Positions 1 to 6,105 of a stretch of DNA of 11,349 nucleotides are shown piece by piece. The DNA comes from Streptosporangiaceae bacterium (GTDB taxonomy: Bacteria > Actinomycetota > Actinomycetes > Streptosporangiales > Streptosporangiaceae): contig JASIBJ010000164.1 in the NCBI GenBank assembly GCA_030045215.1, forward strand, positions 1 through 11,349, in the 5' to 3' direction. The stretch's first letter is position 1, and each line of letters opens with the position of its first letter. The notes under the pieces were generated by a model. That model had not been told where the DNA came from, made no database searches, and saw nothing but the letters and a program-made list of their open reading frames with translations. A program made the translations under genes and the position numbers.

Positions 1-874
1 CCGCGACGCGCAGATCGACTTGCCAGCCGGGTAGTTCGGGGCCGAGATCGCCCGCCGCGCTGGTGACGCCGAGGAGGCCCAGCAAGAGTGCCAGCGCAAG
101 CGCGAGCCGGGCGTCCACGACCACCCAGGAGATAGCGCCCAGGATGAAAGCCGGGAACAGCGGCAAATCGAACAGCGCCCGACCGTCGGCGACGGGCAGG
201 ATCTCGGCTACGCGCTCGGCCACGATCCAGGTACACGGCAGCGCGTACCACCACAGCCAGGCTCGCGGTGGCCGGTCCGTGCCCGTCGCGGTTACCGCGG
301 CGAGAGCCAGAAGCAACAACGAAGGGGATAGCCACTCGGCGAGCGCCTGCCCTGAGGACAGGGCTTCATATCCGACAGCGTTCTCGGCGAACGGCGCGGC
401 GACGGCCGCAGCCAGCAGCAGCGCAACTGCCACGGGCCTCCGCGCGATCCATATCACGACGGGCACGCACGCCGTGAGCGCGAATACGCCTGCTATCGGC
501 CAGAGACCACCCAGCTGCACCTGGGCCCAGGTGACGGACGGCGGAGGGCCGCCGCGCAGCATGATCAGACTGTTCGGGTTCAGGTAAAGCCCGGGATATC
601 TGGTGCTGCCCGATCCGAGCAGCGCGATTCCGACGGCGAGTGCGAGCATGATCGACAGCCGCAGGTTTGCCGTGGTGGTGAGTCGATGGTTCTGCAGTGT
701 CCGCACTCTGAGTCCGCCGAGGACGAGCGCGCCCGCTTCGCGCCAGCCCGGCCAGGCTCGGCCCGGCGGGACAGTCTCCGCCAAGGTCGTGAGCATCTCG
801 TCGCCACGCTCGGCGCGGTAGGAGGCCGGGTAGGCGCGCAGCAGCCAGCGGCCGTGCCGCTCGAGCCCGCTCAT
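1..874 (-). CDS. PadR-linked multi-pass membrane protein (partial, C-terminus off window)
   Basis: The frame stays open from the ATG at 874 to the left edge, giving 291 visible residues and no stop. The ATG overlaps the PadR stop codon as ATGA, so the two genes are translationally coupled. Residues 1-35 form a soluble amphipathic head with the pattern WLLRAYPASYRAERGDEML, a kind of N-terminal segment I recall from membrane proteins encoded beside actinobacterial PadR regulators. Hydrophobic stretches at about 72-88, 122-144, 147-163, 183-196, 207-220, 237-254 and 256-272 suggest around seven membrane spans. No catalytic motif or ATP-binding motif is visible, so a transport or sensing role cannot be assigned. 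Pairing with PadR suggests it is made only when the repressor is released. The reading frame is well supported; the function is unknown. Confidence 0.82.
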   Translation of the reverse strand, partial: MSGLERHGRWLLRAYPASYRAERGDEMLTTLAETVPPGRAWPGWREAGALVLGGLRVRTLQNHRLTTTANLRLSIMLALAVGIALLGSGSTRYPGLYLNPNSLIMLRGGPPPSVTWAQVQLGGLWPIAGVFALTACVPVVIWIARRPVAVALLLAAAVAAPFAENAVGYEALSSGQALAEWLSPSLLLLALAAVTATGTDRPPRAWLWWYALPCTWIVAERVAEILPVADGRALFDLPLFPAFILGAISWVVVDARLALALALLLGLLGVTSAAGDLGPELPGWQVDLRVA

Positions 875-1248
875 GCCGGCCGCACCCGTCGCAAGGCCCG
901 GCCGGCACCGTCAGCGGTACTGCGAGGACCCGGCCCGGCCGGATCGGTAACGACCCGCGCGGCCTCGGCCATCCTGATCGCCTCGGCGCGAACGGCGCTC
1001 GCGCCGGCCCCGGTAAGCGCGTACGACCGGCGGGTCCGGCCGCTGACGACTTCCTCGCCGACCTGCTCGACGAGCCCCGCGCCGGTCAGCCGGTCGAGCG
1101 CCGTGTACAGCGTCCCAGTCGCCAGCCGGACCCGTCCCCCCGACAGCTCCGCGGCTCGCTTGATGATCGCGTAACCGTGCAGCGGCCCGGCTAGCAACGA
1201 GGCGAGCACGAAGTATGTCGGCTCCCGCATCGGAATGTGCTTGGTCAT
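871..1248 (-). CDS. PadR family transcriptional repressor
   Basis: This 125-aa winged-helix protein matches the PadR family. Residues 10-31 hold the typical first helix with the sequence FVLASLLAGPLHGYAIIK. Residues 44-60 carry the recognition helix GTLYTALDRLTGAGLV, and residues 66-80 form the wing ending in RRSYALT. PadR proteins are usually ligand-released repressors that bind as dimers. The short C-terminal helix around 82-102 would provide the dimer contact, and the last 20 residues are polar and probably disordered. The start at 1248 is chosen because GGGAGA lies six bases upstream; M7 is a possible alternative. Its stop overlaps the start of the membrane gene. A dyad in the promoter upstream suggests autoregulation. 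Confidence 0.93.
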   Translation of the reverse strand: MTKHIPMREPTYFVLASLLAGPLHGYAIIKRAAELSGGRVRLATGTLYTALDRLTGAGLVEQVGEEVVSGRTRRSYALTGAGASAVRAEAIRMAEAARVVTDPAGPGPRSTADGAGRALRRVRPA

Positions 1249-1254
1249 GCTGCA

Positions 1255-1260
1255 TCTCCC
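1255..1260 (-). promoter_or_regulatory. Ribosome binding site of the PadR gene
   Basis: GGGAGA on the minus strand, six bases before the ATG at 1248. It supports that start over the in-frame ATG six codons downstream. Confidence 0.6.
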
Positions 1261-1274
1261 GCTCGCATGCCACC

Positions 1275-1304
1275 ACTATAAGTAGATTACCGATGCATCG
1301 TCAA
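1275..1304 (-). promoter_or_regulatory. Candidate sigma-70-type promoter for the PadR operon
   Basis: On the minus strand, TTGACG at 1304-1299 matches a -35 box and TATAGT at 1280-1275 matches a -10 box, with an 18-base spacer. The region is distinctly AT-rich against its GC-rich surroundings. It lies just downstream of the nudC stop and 27 bases before the PadR start codon. The boxes are close to consensus for a housekeeping actinobacterial promoter. This is a pattern match only. Confidence 0.6.
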
Positions 1305-1313
1305 GATACCTAT
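1278..1313 (-). promoter_or_regulatory. Candidate PadR operator: 36-bp imperfect dyad over the promoter
   Basis: A perfect 10-bp palindrome, CGATGCATCG, sits at 1291-1300. The symmetry continues outward with interruptions: TT/AA at 1287-1288 and 1303-1304, GTA/TAC at 1282-1284 and 1307-1309, and ATA/TAT at 1278-1280 and 1311-1313. In total 13 of 18 base pairs are symmetric. The dyad covers the -35 box, the spacer and part of the -10 box, so a bound dimer would block RNA polymerase. The position fits PadR autoregulation. That PadR is the binder is inferred from adjacency. Confidence 0.55.
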
Positions 1314-1317
1314 TAGC

Positions 1318-2322
1318 TCACCAGCTGCCGGGCAGGTCGGCGCCGTACCAGGACTCGATGATGTGATGTGCGATCGACACCGGCGGCGGGAGGCGCAGCT
1401 CGCCGCTGGCCACCACCGCCGCCAGCTCGGCTCGGCTGTACCAGTGCGCCTCGGCGATCTCGTTGGCGTCGACGCGGATTTCCTGGTGCCCGTTCGCCTG
1501 AGCGCGGAACCCGAGCATCAAGCTCTGCGGCATCGGCCACGGCTGGCTGCCGAGATACGTGACCGCGGTGACGGTGATGCCGGTCTCCTCATGCACCTCG
1601 CGGGCCACCGACTGCTCGGCCGACTCCCCCGCCTCCACGAACCCGGCCAGGATAGAGACGCGGCGCTCGGGCCACGTCGCGTTGCGCGCCAGCAGGCACC
1701 GATCGTCGGGGTCAGTGACGAGCACGATCATCGCCGGATCTACCCGCGGGAAGTGCTCGCTGGCGTCCACCGGGCACCTGCGCCCATGGCCGGAAGCGAA
1801 CGGGTCGGTCGCGGCACCGCAGCGCGGGCAGTGGGTGAATGTCTCGTGCCAGTTCGCCAGCGCCACCGCGTGCGTCATCAGGCCAGCGTCACGGTCCGAC
1901 AGCAGCGGGCCTGCCTCGCGCAGGTAGGCGGGCCTGACGCCGGACTCGGCCGACTCGGGCAGCGGCCCGGCCACGCCGAAGTAGGCCACGCCTGTGTCCA
2001 CGCCGAGCAGGAACCTGACCCCGTCTGGCGCCTGCGCGGGCGGCAGGAAGTACAGCCGCGCGGCGGTGTCGCTGATCTCGGCCAGCGCGCGGCCCTGCTC
2101 GACGACGAGGACGCGGGTGCCGGGGTCGGCCCAGGCCCGCATCAGCCAGTCCGCGTCCGCGCGCAGGTGAGCGGACCGGTCGACCTCGGCCCTGGCGAGC
2201 GCGAGCCCGGTCAGGGCCGGCCCGGTCACTGCGAGCCCGCGCCGCGCCAGCGCCGCAGAACCCGGACCGCTCGGTTCTGTGCGCGCGCCGGCGCCGTCCG
2301 GCGCGCTGGCCGCGGCGCTCAC
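1318..2322 (-). CDS. nudC: NADH/NAD+ pyrophosphatase (NudC-type Nudix hydrolase)
   Basis: This 334-aa protein hydrolyses NAD(H) to NMN(H) and AMP; family members also remove NAD caps from RNA. The N-terminal domain (about 40-155) is followed by a zinc-ribbon segment with C165, C168 and C183. The Nudix box spans 227-249 with the REVHEETG core (E242, E245, E246). The diagnostic SQPWPMPQS motif at 259-267 separates NudC from other Nudix enzymes. The fourth zinc cysteine expected a few residues after C183 is absent and is replaced by the stretch PVDASEHFPR. The GTG start overlaps the stop of the M20 peptidase gene as GTGA, indicating coupled translation. The first 30 residues are low-complexity, so a somewhat later start remains possible. 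Confidence 0.94.
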   Translation of the reverse strand: MSAAASAPDGAGARTEPSGPGSAALARRGLAVTGPALTGLALARAEVDRSAHLRADADWLMRAWADPGTRVLVVEQGRALAEISDTAARLYFLPPAQAPDGVRFLLGVDTGVAYFGVAGPLPESAESGVRPAYLREAGPLLSDRDAGLMTHAVALANWHETFTHCPRCGAATDPFASGHGRRCPVDASEHFPRVDPAMIVLVTDPDDRCLLARNATWPERRVSILAGFVEAGESAEQSVAREVHEETGITVTAVTYLGSQPWPMPQSLMLGFRAQANGHQEIRVDANEIAEAHWYSRAELAAVVASGELRLPPPVSIAHHIIESWYGADLPGSW

Positions 2323-3734
2323 CTGCCAGCCGTCAGCTCGGGCGCCACATTGGCCAGCTCATCCCACAGGTAGGCCCCCGCCTCGGCCGCCTGAAGCAGC
2401 AGCGCCATGTCGACTCGCTCGTTCGGCGCGTGAAGCCGGTCGGCGTTGAGCGAGACCGCGAAGAACACCAGCGGTGCCCCCAGGATTTCCGCCAGGTCGG
2501 CTTCCGGACCGCTGCCGCCCTCTCTGGTGAACAGGACCTGCTGGCCGAACGCCCGCTCCATCGCGCCGAGGCCGGCCTGAACCGCCGGCGAGTCAACCGG
2601 CGAGAAGCACGGCCGCACTGCTCCCTCGGCGGCGACGACCGTCGAGGTGATGCCCGGCGGCGTGTGGTCGCGCACGTACTGCCGGAGCCCGTCGATGATG
2701 GCGGCCGGATCCTGATCAGCGACCAGCCGGAACGACAGCTTGGCGTGCGCCTGCGCCGGGACGATCGTCTTGCCTCCGGGCCCGGTGTGACCACCCCACA
2801 TGCCATTCACCTCGGCCGTCGGCCTGGCCCAGACTCGCTCCAGGGTGCTGTAACCGGCCTCGCCCGCGGCCGCGCCGCTGTTGCCCGCCACGGCCAGCCA
2901 CGCCTTCTCGTCGAACGGCAGCCTGGCGATGAGCCCGCGCTCGGCGTCGGACAAGGGCAGCACGCGGTCGTAGAAACCAGGCAGCGTCACCCGGCCGTCG
3001 CGGTCATGCAGGCCCGACAGCATGTCCGCCAGGACGTGCAGCGGGTTCGGCACCCCGCCGCCGAACGAGCCCGAATGCAGGTCGCGGTCGGGACCGCGCA
3101 GGCTGATCTCGGCGCTGGTGACGCCGCGCATGCCGACGCACATCGACGGCACGTCGGCGGCCCACATGCTCGAGTCGCCTACCACGACGACGTCGCAGCG
3201 CAGCCGCTCGCGATGGCTGCGCAGCAGATCCGCGAAGTGCCCAGACCCAGACTCCTCCTCGCCCTCAACCAGCACCTTGATCGTGACCGGCGGCGCGGCT
3301 GCACCGGACGCGGCCAGGTTTGCCTTGATCCCGAGCGTGTGGAACAGCACCTGACCTTTGTCGTCGGACGCACCCCTGGCCAGCAGCAGGCCGTCGCGCT
3401 CGACCGGCTCGAACGGCGGGCTGTCCCACTCCTCGAGCGGCTCGACCGGCTGCACGTCATGGTGGCCGTAGAGGAGCACCACGGGGGCGGTTGGGTCGGA
3501 GGCCGGCCATTCCGCGTACACGGCCGGGAGTCCCTCGCCCCCCGGCCCGCCGGTTGGCCAGACTTCGGCCACGGGGAACCCCGTTCCCAGCAAATAGTCT
3601 TGTAGCCACTGCGCCGACCGGGCCACATCGGCATGCCGGTCGGGATCGGCGGAGATCGAGGCGATCATCAGCCACTGGCTCAGCGAGCCGAAGAAATCTG
3701 CCGCGTGCTGGTCGATGTACTCCCGGACGTCCAT
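2319..3734 (-). CDS. M20 family metallopeptidase (dipeptidase)
   Basis: This 471-aa cytoplasmic di-zinc peptidase resembles the carnosinase/DapE branch of family M20. The metal ligands and catalytic residues are all present: H91 and D93 in GHHDVQP, bridging D124 in GASDDKG, catalytic E160 and metal E161 in EGEEESGS, D187 in GDSS, and H435 in LHAPNE. H220 in RDLHSGSFGG lies in the lid/dimerisation domain (about 200-335) and would complete the partner's active site. No signal peptide is visible. The length is normal for the family. GAGGGAG four bases before the ATG fixes the start. It forms a coupled unit with nudC through the GTGA overlap. The exact peptide substrate cannot be read from the sequence. 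Confidence 0.93.
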   Translation of the reverse strand: MDVREYIDQHAADFFGSLSQWLMIASISADPDRHADVARSAQWLQDYLLGTGFPVAEVWPTGGPGGEGLPAVYAEWPASDPTAPVVLLYGHHDVQPVEPLEEWDSPPFEPVERDGLLLARGASDDKGQVLFHTLGIKANLAASGAAAPPVTIKVLVEGEEESGSGHFADLLRSHRERLRCDVVVVGDSSMWAADVPSMCVGMRGVTSAEISLRGPDRDLHSGSFGGGVPNPLHVLADMLSGLHDRDGRVTLPGFYDRVLPLSDAERGLIARLPFDEKAWLAVAGNSGAAAGEAGYSTLERVWARPTAEVNGMWGGHTGPGGKTIVPAQAHAKLSFRLVADQDPAAIIDGLRQYVRDHTPPGITSTVVAAEGAVRPCFSPVDSPAVQAGLGAMERAFGQQVLFTREGGSGPEADLAEILGAPLVFFAVSLNADRLHAPNERVDMALLLQAAEAGAYLWDELANVAPELTAGR

Positions 3735-3738
3735 AGTG

Positions 3739-3745
3739 CTCCCTC
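3739..3745 (-). promoter_or_regulatory. Ribosome binding site of the M20 peptidase gene
   Basis: GAGGGAG on the minus strand, four bases before the ATG at 3734. It supports this start. Confidence 0.6.
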
Positions 3746-3800
3746 ACAGGCGGAACTCGGCGCAACGGCGCGCACGGGCCATGATGGGCGTGTGGTCACG

Positions 3801-3806
3801 ATCGTA
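3801..3806 (-). promoter_or_regulatory. Possible -10 box for the M20 peptidase-nudC unit
   Basis: TACGAT on the minus strand lies about 65 bases upstream of the peptidase start, in the divergent gap. No good -35 box is visible at the right spacing. This is weak. Confidence 0.25.
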
Positions 3807-3863
3807 GTGGCGGGCTCTCAGGCACGGGGAAGACGTCGCTGGCCGTCGCGCGCGGCACGACTG

Positions 3864-3870
3864 AGGAGGT
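3864..3870 (+). promoter_or_regulatory. Perfect Shine-Dalgarno of the thiamine-binding gene
   Basis: AGGAGGT, fully complementary to the 16S rRNA 3' end, lies four bases before the GTG at 3875. It argues strongly for that GTG as the true start and suggests efficient translation. Confidence 0.75.
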
Positions 3871-3874
3871 ACCG

Positions 3875-4174
3875 GTGATTGTCGCGTTCTCTGTCACGCC
3901 GCTGGGGGTTGGCGAGGATGTCGCGGACTACGTCGCTGACGCGGTCCGCGTAGTCAGGGCCAGCGGGCTGCCGAACCGGACCGACGCCATGTTTACCTCG
4001 GTCGAGGGCGAGTGGGACGAGGTCATGGCCGTGGTTAAGGACGCGGTCGAGGCCGTGGCCGCGCGGGCGCCGCGGGTCAGCATGACGCTGAAGGCCGACA
4101 TCCGGCCCGGCGTGACCGGCGGGCTCGACTCGAAGGTCGCCTCCCTGGAGCGCCACCTCGGGCAGGGCGACTGA
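3875..4174 (+). CDS. MTH1187/YkoF family thiamine-binding protein
   Basis: This 99-aa single-domain protein matches the MTH1187 family (formerly DUF77). These small ferredoxin-like proteins form tetramers, and characterised relatives of the family bind thiamine or hydroxymethylpyrimidine. The family hallmarks are the start [15 protein letters not shown] (2-16), the central [16 protein letters not shown] (36-51), and [10 protein letters not shown] with the final amphipathic helix (73-95). Length is normal for the family. The GTG start is fixed by the perfect Shine-Dalgarno upstream and by the family N-terminus. It is divergent from the M20 peptidase gene and converges on the 100-aa hypothetical gene with an 8-base gap. 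No thiamine synthesis or transport gene is near, and no riboswitch-like structure is visible upstream, so the ligand is inferred only from the family. Confidence 0.88.
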   Translation: MIVAFSVTPLGVGEDVADYVADAVRVVRASGLPNRTDAMFTSVEGEWDEVMAVVKDAVEAVAARAPRVSMTLKADIRPGVTGGLDSKVASLERHLGQGD

Positions 4175-4182
4175 CCGACCGG

Positions 4183-4485
4183 TTAGATCGGGTTCTCCGG
4201 ATGGTGGAAGTCCCACTCTTGCAGCGCGGCAACGGAGAGCCAGTCCAGTCCCGTGCCGGTCTCAGCCTCGATCCCGTGGGCGAGAGCGGCCATGGCGGCC
4301 GAGGCGGCGTAGCCGTCGACTCCATCCGCTTCCTCGCTTTTGCCCTCGAATGCGCGGACGATCATTTCCTTGGCCGCCGTTGCCCTGGCAGGGCCGGAGC
4401 CGTAGCTGTTCGCCAGGTGCGAGATCGCCCGTCGCACTATGCGCTCGGCGATGCCATCACTCATGGCCACACGTCGTTCGGTCAC
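4183..4485 (-). CDS. Uncharacterised 100-aa protein
   Basis: I do not recognise this family. The protein is soluble, mixed in charge, and shows no membrane segment or signal peptide. Residues about 8-55 look helical, beginning SDGIAERIVRRAISHLA. Residues 60-82 are Ala-rich and helical, and the end LQEWDFHHPENPI is aromatic and His-rich. The start at GTG 4485 is preferred because GGAGGG lies five bases upstream; the longer version starting at the ATG at 4515 has no comparable site, and the ATG at 4464 is also weaker. It lies 57 bases downstream of the BKACE gene on the same strand, so co-transcription is plausible. Codon pattern and the ribosome site suggest a real gene. Confidence 0.66.
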   Translation of the reverse strand: MTERRVAMSDGIAERIVRRAISHLANSYGSGPARATAAKEMIVRAFEGKSEEADGVDGYAASAAMAALAHGIEAETGTGLDWLSVAALQEWDFHHPENPI

Positions 4486-4490
4486 CGATG

Positions 4491-4496
4491 CCCTCC
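4491..4496 (-). promoter_or_regulatory. Ribosome binding site deciding the 100-aa gene start
   Basis: GGAGGG on the minus strand, five bases before the GTG at 4485. It favours the 100-aa form over the 110-aa form that begins at 4515. Confidence 0.6.
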
Positions 4497-4542
4497 ATCC
4501 GTTGATCGTGGGCATTTTATCCAGTGCAACTGAGTGCGAACC

Positions 4543-5325
4543 TCAGCCGACTGCGGCGGCCCAGATTTCAAGTGCGAGCCGGACCAGGTCGGCGTTTCCG
4601 TCGACGGGCTGTCCGTCCGGGCCGACCGTGACGTCCTCGAGCCCGACTCTGGTGGGCAGGCCAAGCCCGCCGGCGTGCGCGATCAGCGGCCAGCAGCTTT
4701 CGTCCTCGCCATGCAGCAGCGGCCGGGCACCGGGAGCGGTTGTGGCCAGCCTGGCCAGGATCTGGTCCGCGTGACCGACCGCGTCGTCCCTGTCGACGCC
4801 GGACACCTCGACCATGATCCGCAGCCAGCCGCCGGGCGGCTGGTAGCCGGCCACGCGGTCTGCGTCGGCGACCGACCAGACGCCGGCCTCGACGCCGATG
4901 TTCTCGGCCGCCAGGGTTGCCGCCAGCTGCTGCCAGCCCTCCTCAGCGAGGTTCAGGGACGCGAAGTCCGGCCGCTCTGCAGCATCCAGTTCCGCCCACG
5001 CGGCAATCTGCTGCTGGCGTGACCTGGCGGCGGCGGCCGGGCCGCCGGCCGAGTCTGCGGCCGCCCACAAGCCCGTGGTGACGCCGACGGGCACGCCAGG
5101 GCAGGCTGCTCGCACCGCCGCCACCGCCGCTGCGACATCCGCTGGCCACAAGGACTCCAGGCCGTTGGCGTCGCGGGGATGCAGGTGCACGGCTTCGGCG
5201 CCGGCCGCGACCGCGCCACTGGCTGCCTCAGCCAACTGCCGCGGGGTCACCGGGACGGCCTGGTGATCGGACGCGGCGCGGCGTCCGTTCAGGCAGGCCT
5301 TGACTCGCTCGATTCGCGCTGCCAC
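4543..5325 (-). CDS. BKACE (DUF849) family beta-keto acid cleavage enzyme
   Basis: This 260-aa TIM-barrel enzyme matches the beta-keto acid cleavage enzyme family, which condenses a beta-keto acid with acetyl-CoA and splits it to acetoacetate and a new CoA ester, using zinc. The zinc motif HLHPRD is at 48-52 (H48, H50), and the C-terminal ligand E230 lies in VGLEDVTVGPDG, a family signature. The strand GVTTGLW at 81-87 fits the barrel interior. The start is GTG at 5325, fixed by GGGAGGG four bases upstream; the in-frame extension to 5448 is unlike the family and runs through the divergent promoter region. It is somewhat shorter than the roughly 270-310 aa I expect for the family. The substrate is unknown: no lysine-fermentation, carnitine or CoA-transferase gene is nearby. 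Confidence 0.86.
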   Translation of the reverse strand: MAARIERVKACLNGRRAASDHQAVPVTPRQLAEAASGAVAAGAEAVHLHPRDANGLESLWPADVAAAVAAVRAACPGVPVGVTTGLWAAADSAGGPAAAARSRQQQIAAWAELDAAERPDFASLNLAEEGWQQLAATLAAENIGVEAGVWSVADADRVAGYQPPGGWLRIMVEVSGVDRDDAVGHADQILARLATTAPGARPLLHGEDESCWPLIAHAGGLGLPTRVGLEDVTVGPDGQPVDGNADLVRLALEIWAAAVG

Positions 5326-5329
5326 TGAT

Positions 5330-5336
5330 CCCTCCC
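5330..5336 (-). promoter_or_regulatory. Ribosome binding site deciding the BKACE start
   Basis: GGGAGGG on the minus strand, four bases before the GTG at 5325. It rules in favour of this start over the upstream ATG at 5448. Confidence 0.7.
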
Positions 5337-5423
5337 ACGTCCGGCCCACGCATCGGAACAATAGAACCGCAGCCGGGCCTGACGGTGAAAGATGGAGGCG
5401 CCGGCAGTGCCGCTGCCCCGGAC

Positions 5424-5430
5424 GAAGGAA
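5424..5430 (+). promoter_or_regulatory. Ribosome binding site deciding the methyltransferase start
   Basis: GAAGGAA, eight bases before the ATG at 5439. The in-frame ATG at 5385 would add 18 Gly/Ala-rich residues unlike the family. Confidence 0.5.
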
Positions 5431-5438
5431 AGCATGGC

Positions 5439-6077
5439 ATGCGGTCACAACAGGTCCACCATCCGCTGTTTGCCCGTCTGTATGCCCGGCTCAGCGTCAG
5501 CATGGAGGGCGCAGGAGTCGACAAGCGCCGGGACGCGCTGCTGGCCGGGCTGACCGGCTCCGTCATCGAGGTCGGCGCGGGCAACGGCCTGAACTTCCGG
5601 CACTATCCCGCCACCGTCACCAGCGTGCTGGCCGTCGAGCCCGAGCGGCACCTGCGCGAGCTCGCCCTGGTCAGCGCCCGCGAGGCCAAGGTGCCGATCA
5701 CGGTCACCGACGGCACCGCCGACCGGCTGGCGGCCGATGACGGGTCGTTCGACGCCGCCGTCGCGAGCCTCATGCTGTGCTCGGTGCCCGACCAGGCGGT
5801 GGCCCTGGCCGAGATGCGCCGCGTCCTGCGGCCCGGCGGCGAACTCCGGTTCATGGAGCACGTCGGCTCGGAATCAGCGCGCCAGCGCCGCCTCCAGCGG
5901 CTGGTCGACGCCACGATCTGGCCCGCCTGCTTCGGCGGCTGCCACGCGGGCCGGGACACGGTCGCGGCCATCGCCGCGGCCGGCTTCACGGTGCAAGAGG
6001 TCACGCGTTACCGCCTGCCTGATTCCGGACTGTGGCCGACCACGCCGCACGCGCTCGGCATCGCCGTGCGAGGCTAG
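5439..6077 (+). CDS. Class I SAM-dependent methyltransferase, METTL7-like
   Basis: This 212-aa cytoplasmic enzyme transfers methyl groups from S-adenosylmethionine. Motif I is VIEVGAGNGLNFRHYP at 42-57, the acidic residue after strand 2 is E68 in AVEPER, and motif IV lies in DAAVASLMLCSVPD at 105-118. The post-motif RRVLRPGGELRFMEHV is at 127-142. The LMLCSV, RVLRPGG and FMEHV blocks plus the later WPACFGGCHAGRDT recall the METTL7 (thiol methyltransferase) branch rather than the ubiquinone or menaquinone enzymes, as judged from memory. The substrate is not certain. The start at 5439 is preferred for its ribosome site. It diverges from the BKACE gene and converges with adnB across a 28-base gap. 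No membrane anchor is visible, unlike animal METTL7. Confidence 0.87.
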   Translation: MRSQQVHHPLFARLYARLSVSMEGAGVDKRRDALLAGLTGSVIEVGAGNGLNFRHYPATVTSVLAVEPERHLRELALVSAREAKVPITVTDGTADRLAADDGSFDAAVASLMLCSVPDQAVALAEMRRVLRPGGELRFMEHVGSESARQRRLQRLVDATIWPACFGGCHAGRDTVAAIAAAGFTVQEVTRYRLPDSGLWPTTPHALGIAVRG

Positions 6078-6105
6078 CGCCATCGAGGACCAGCCAGCGC
6101 CGCGA

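Larger units (their letters stand above)
3792..3874 (+). other. Cryptic P-loop-like reading split across two frames
   Basis: From a GTG at 3792 one frame reads [10 protein letters not shown], then shifts character. Stepping back one base at 3821 gives GTGKTSLAV in the frame that runs directly into the thiamine-binding gene. Joined, this reads as a beta strand followed by a complete Walker A motif, [13 protein letters not shown], with the lysine codon at 3830-3832. It could be the relic of a P-loop NTPase start, a sequencing error, or chance in GC-rich DNA. No downstream NTPase motifs follow, because the frame enters an unrelated protein. No slippery heptamer is visible at the junction. Confidence 0.2.

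Noticed and set aside
366..908. A 180-aa minus-strand frame over the membrane gene
   Set aside because: It is Arg-rich with no domain logic, and a different minus frame starting at 874 reads as a coherent membrane protein coupled to PadR.
1363..2373. A 336-aa plus-strand frame opposite nudC
   Set aside because: The composition is Arg/His/Gly-rich as expected for the antisense of a GC-rich gene, and the nudC frame holds clear catalytic motifs.
2430..3605. A 391-aa plus-strand frame opposite the M20 peptidase
   Set aside because: It is an antisense shadow; the minus frame carries every M20 metal ligand.
5385..5438. An 18-codon N-terminal extension of the methyltransferase
   Set aside because: The extension is low-complexity and GAAGGAA precedes the ATG at 5439.
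5326..5448. A 41-codon N-terminal extension of the BKACE gene
   Set aside because: It crosses the divergent intergenic region, is unlike the family, and a strong ribosome site precedes the GTG at 5325.
6078..6105. A bidirectional terminator between the methyltransferase and adnB
   Set aside because: Only a few complementary bases are visible and no GC-rich stem with a T-run appears on either strand.
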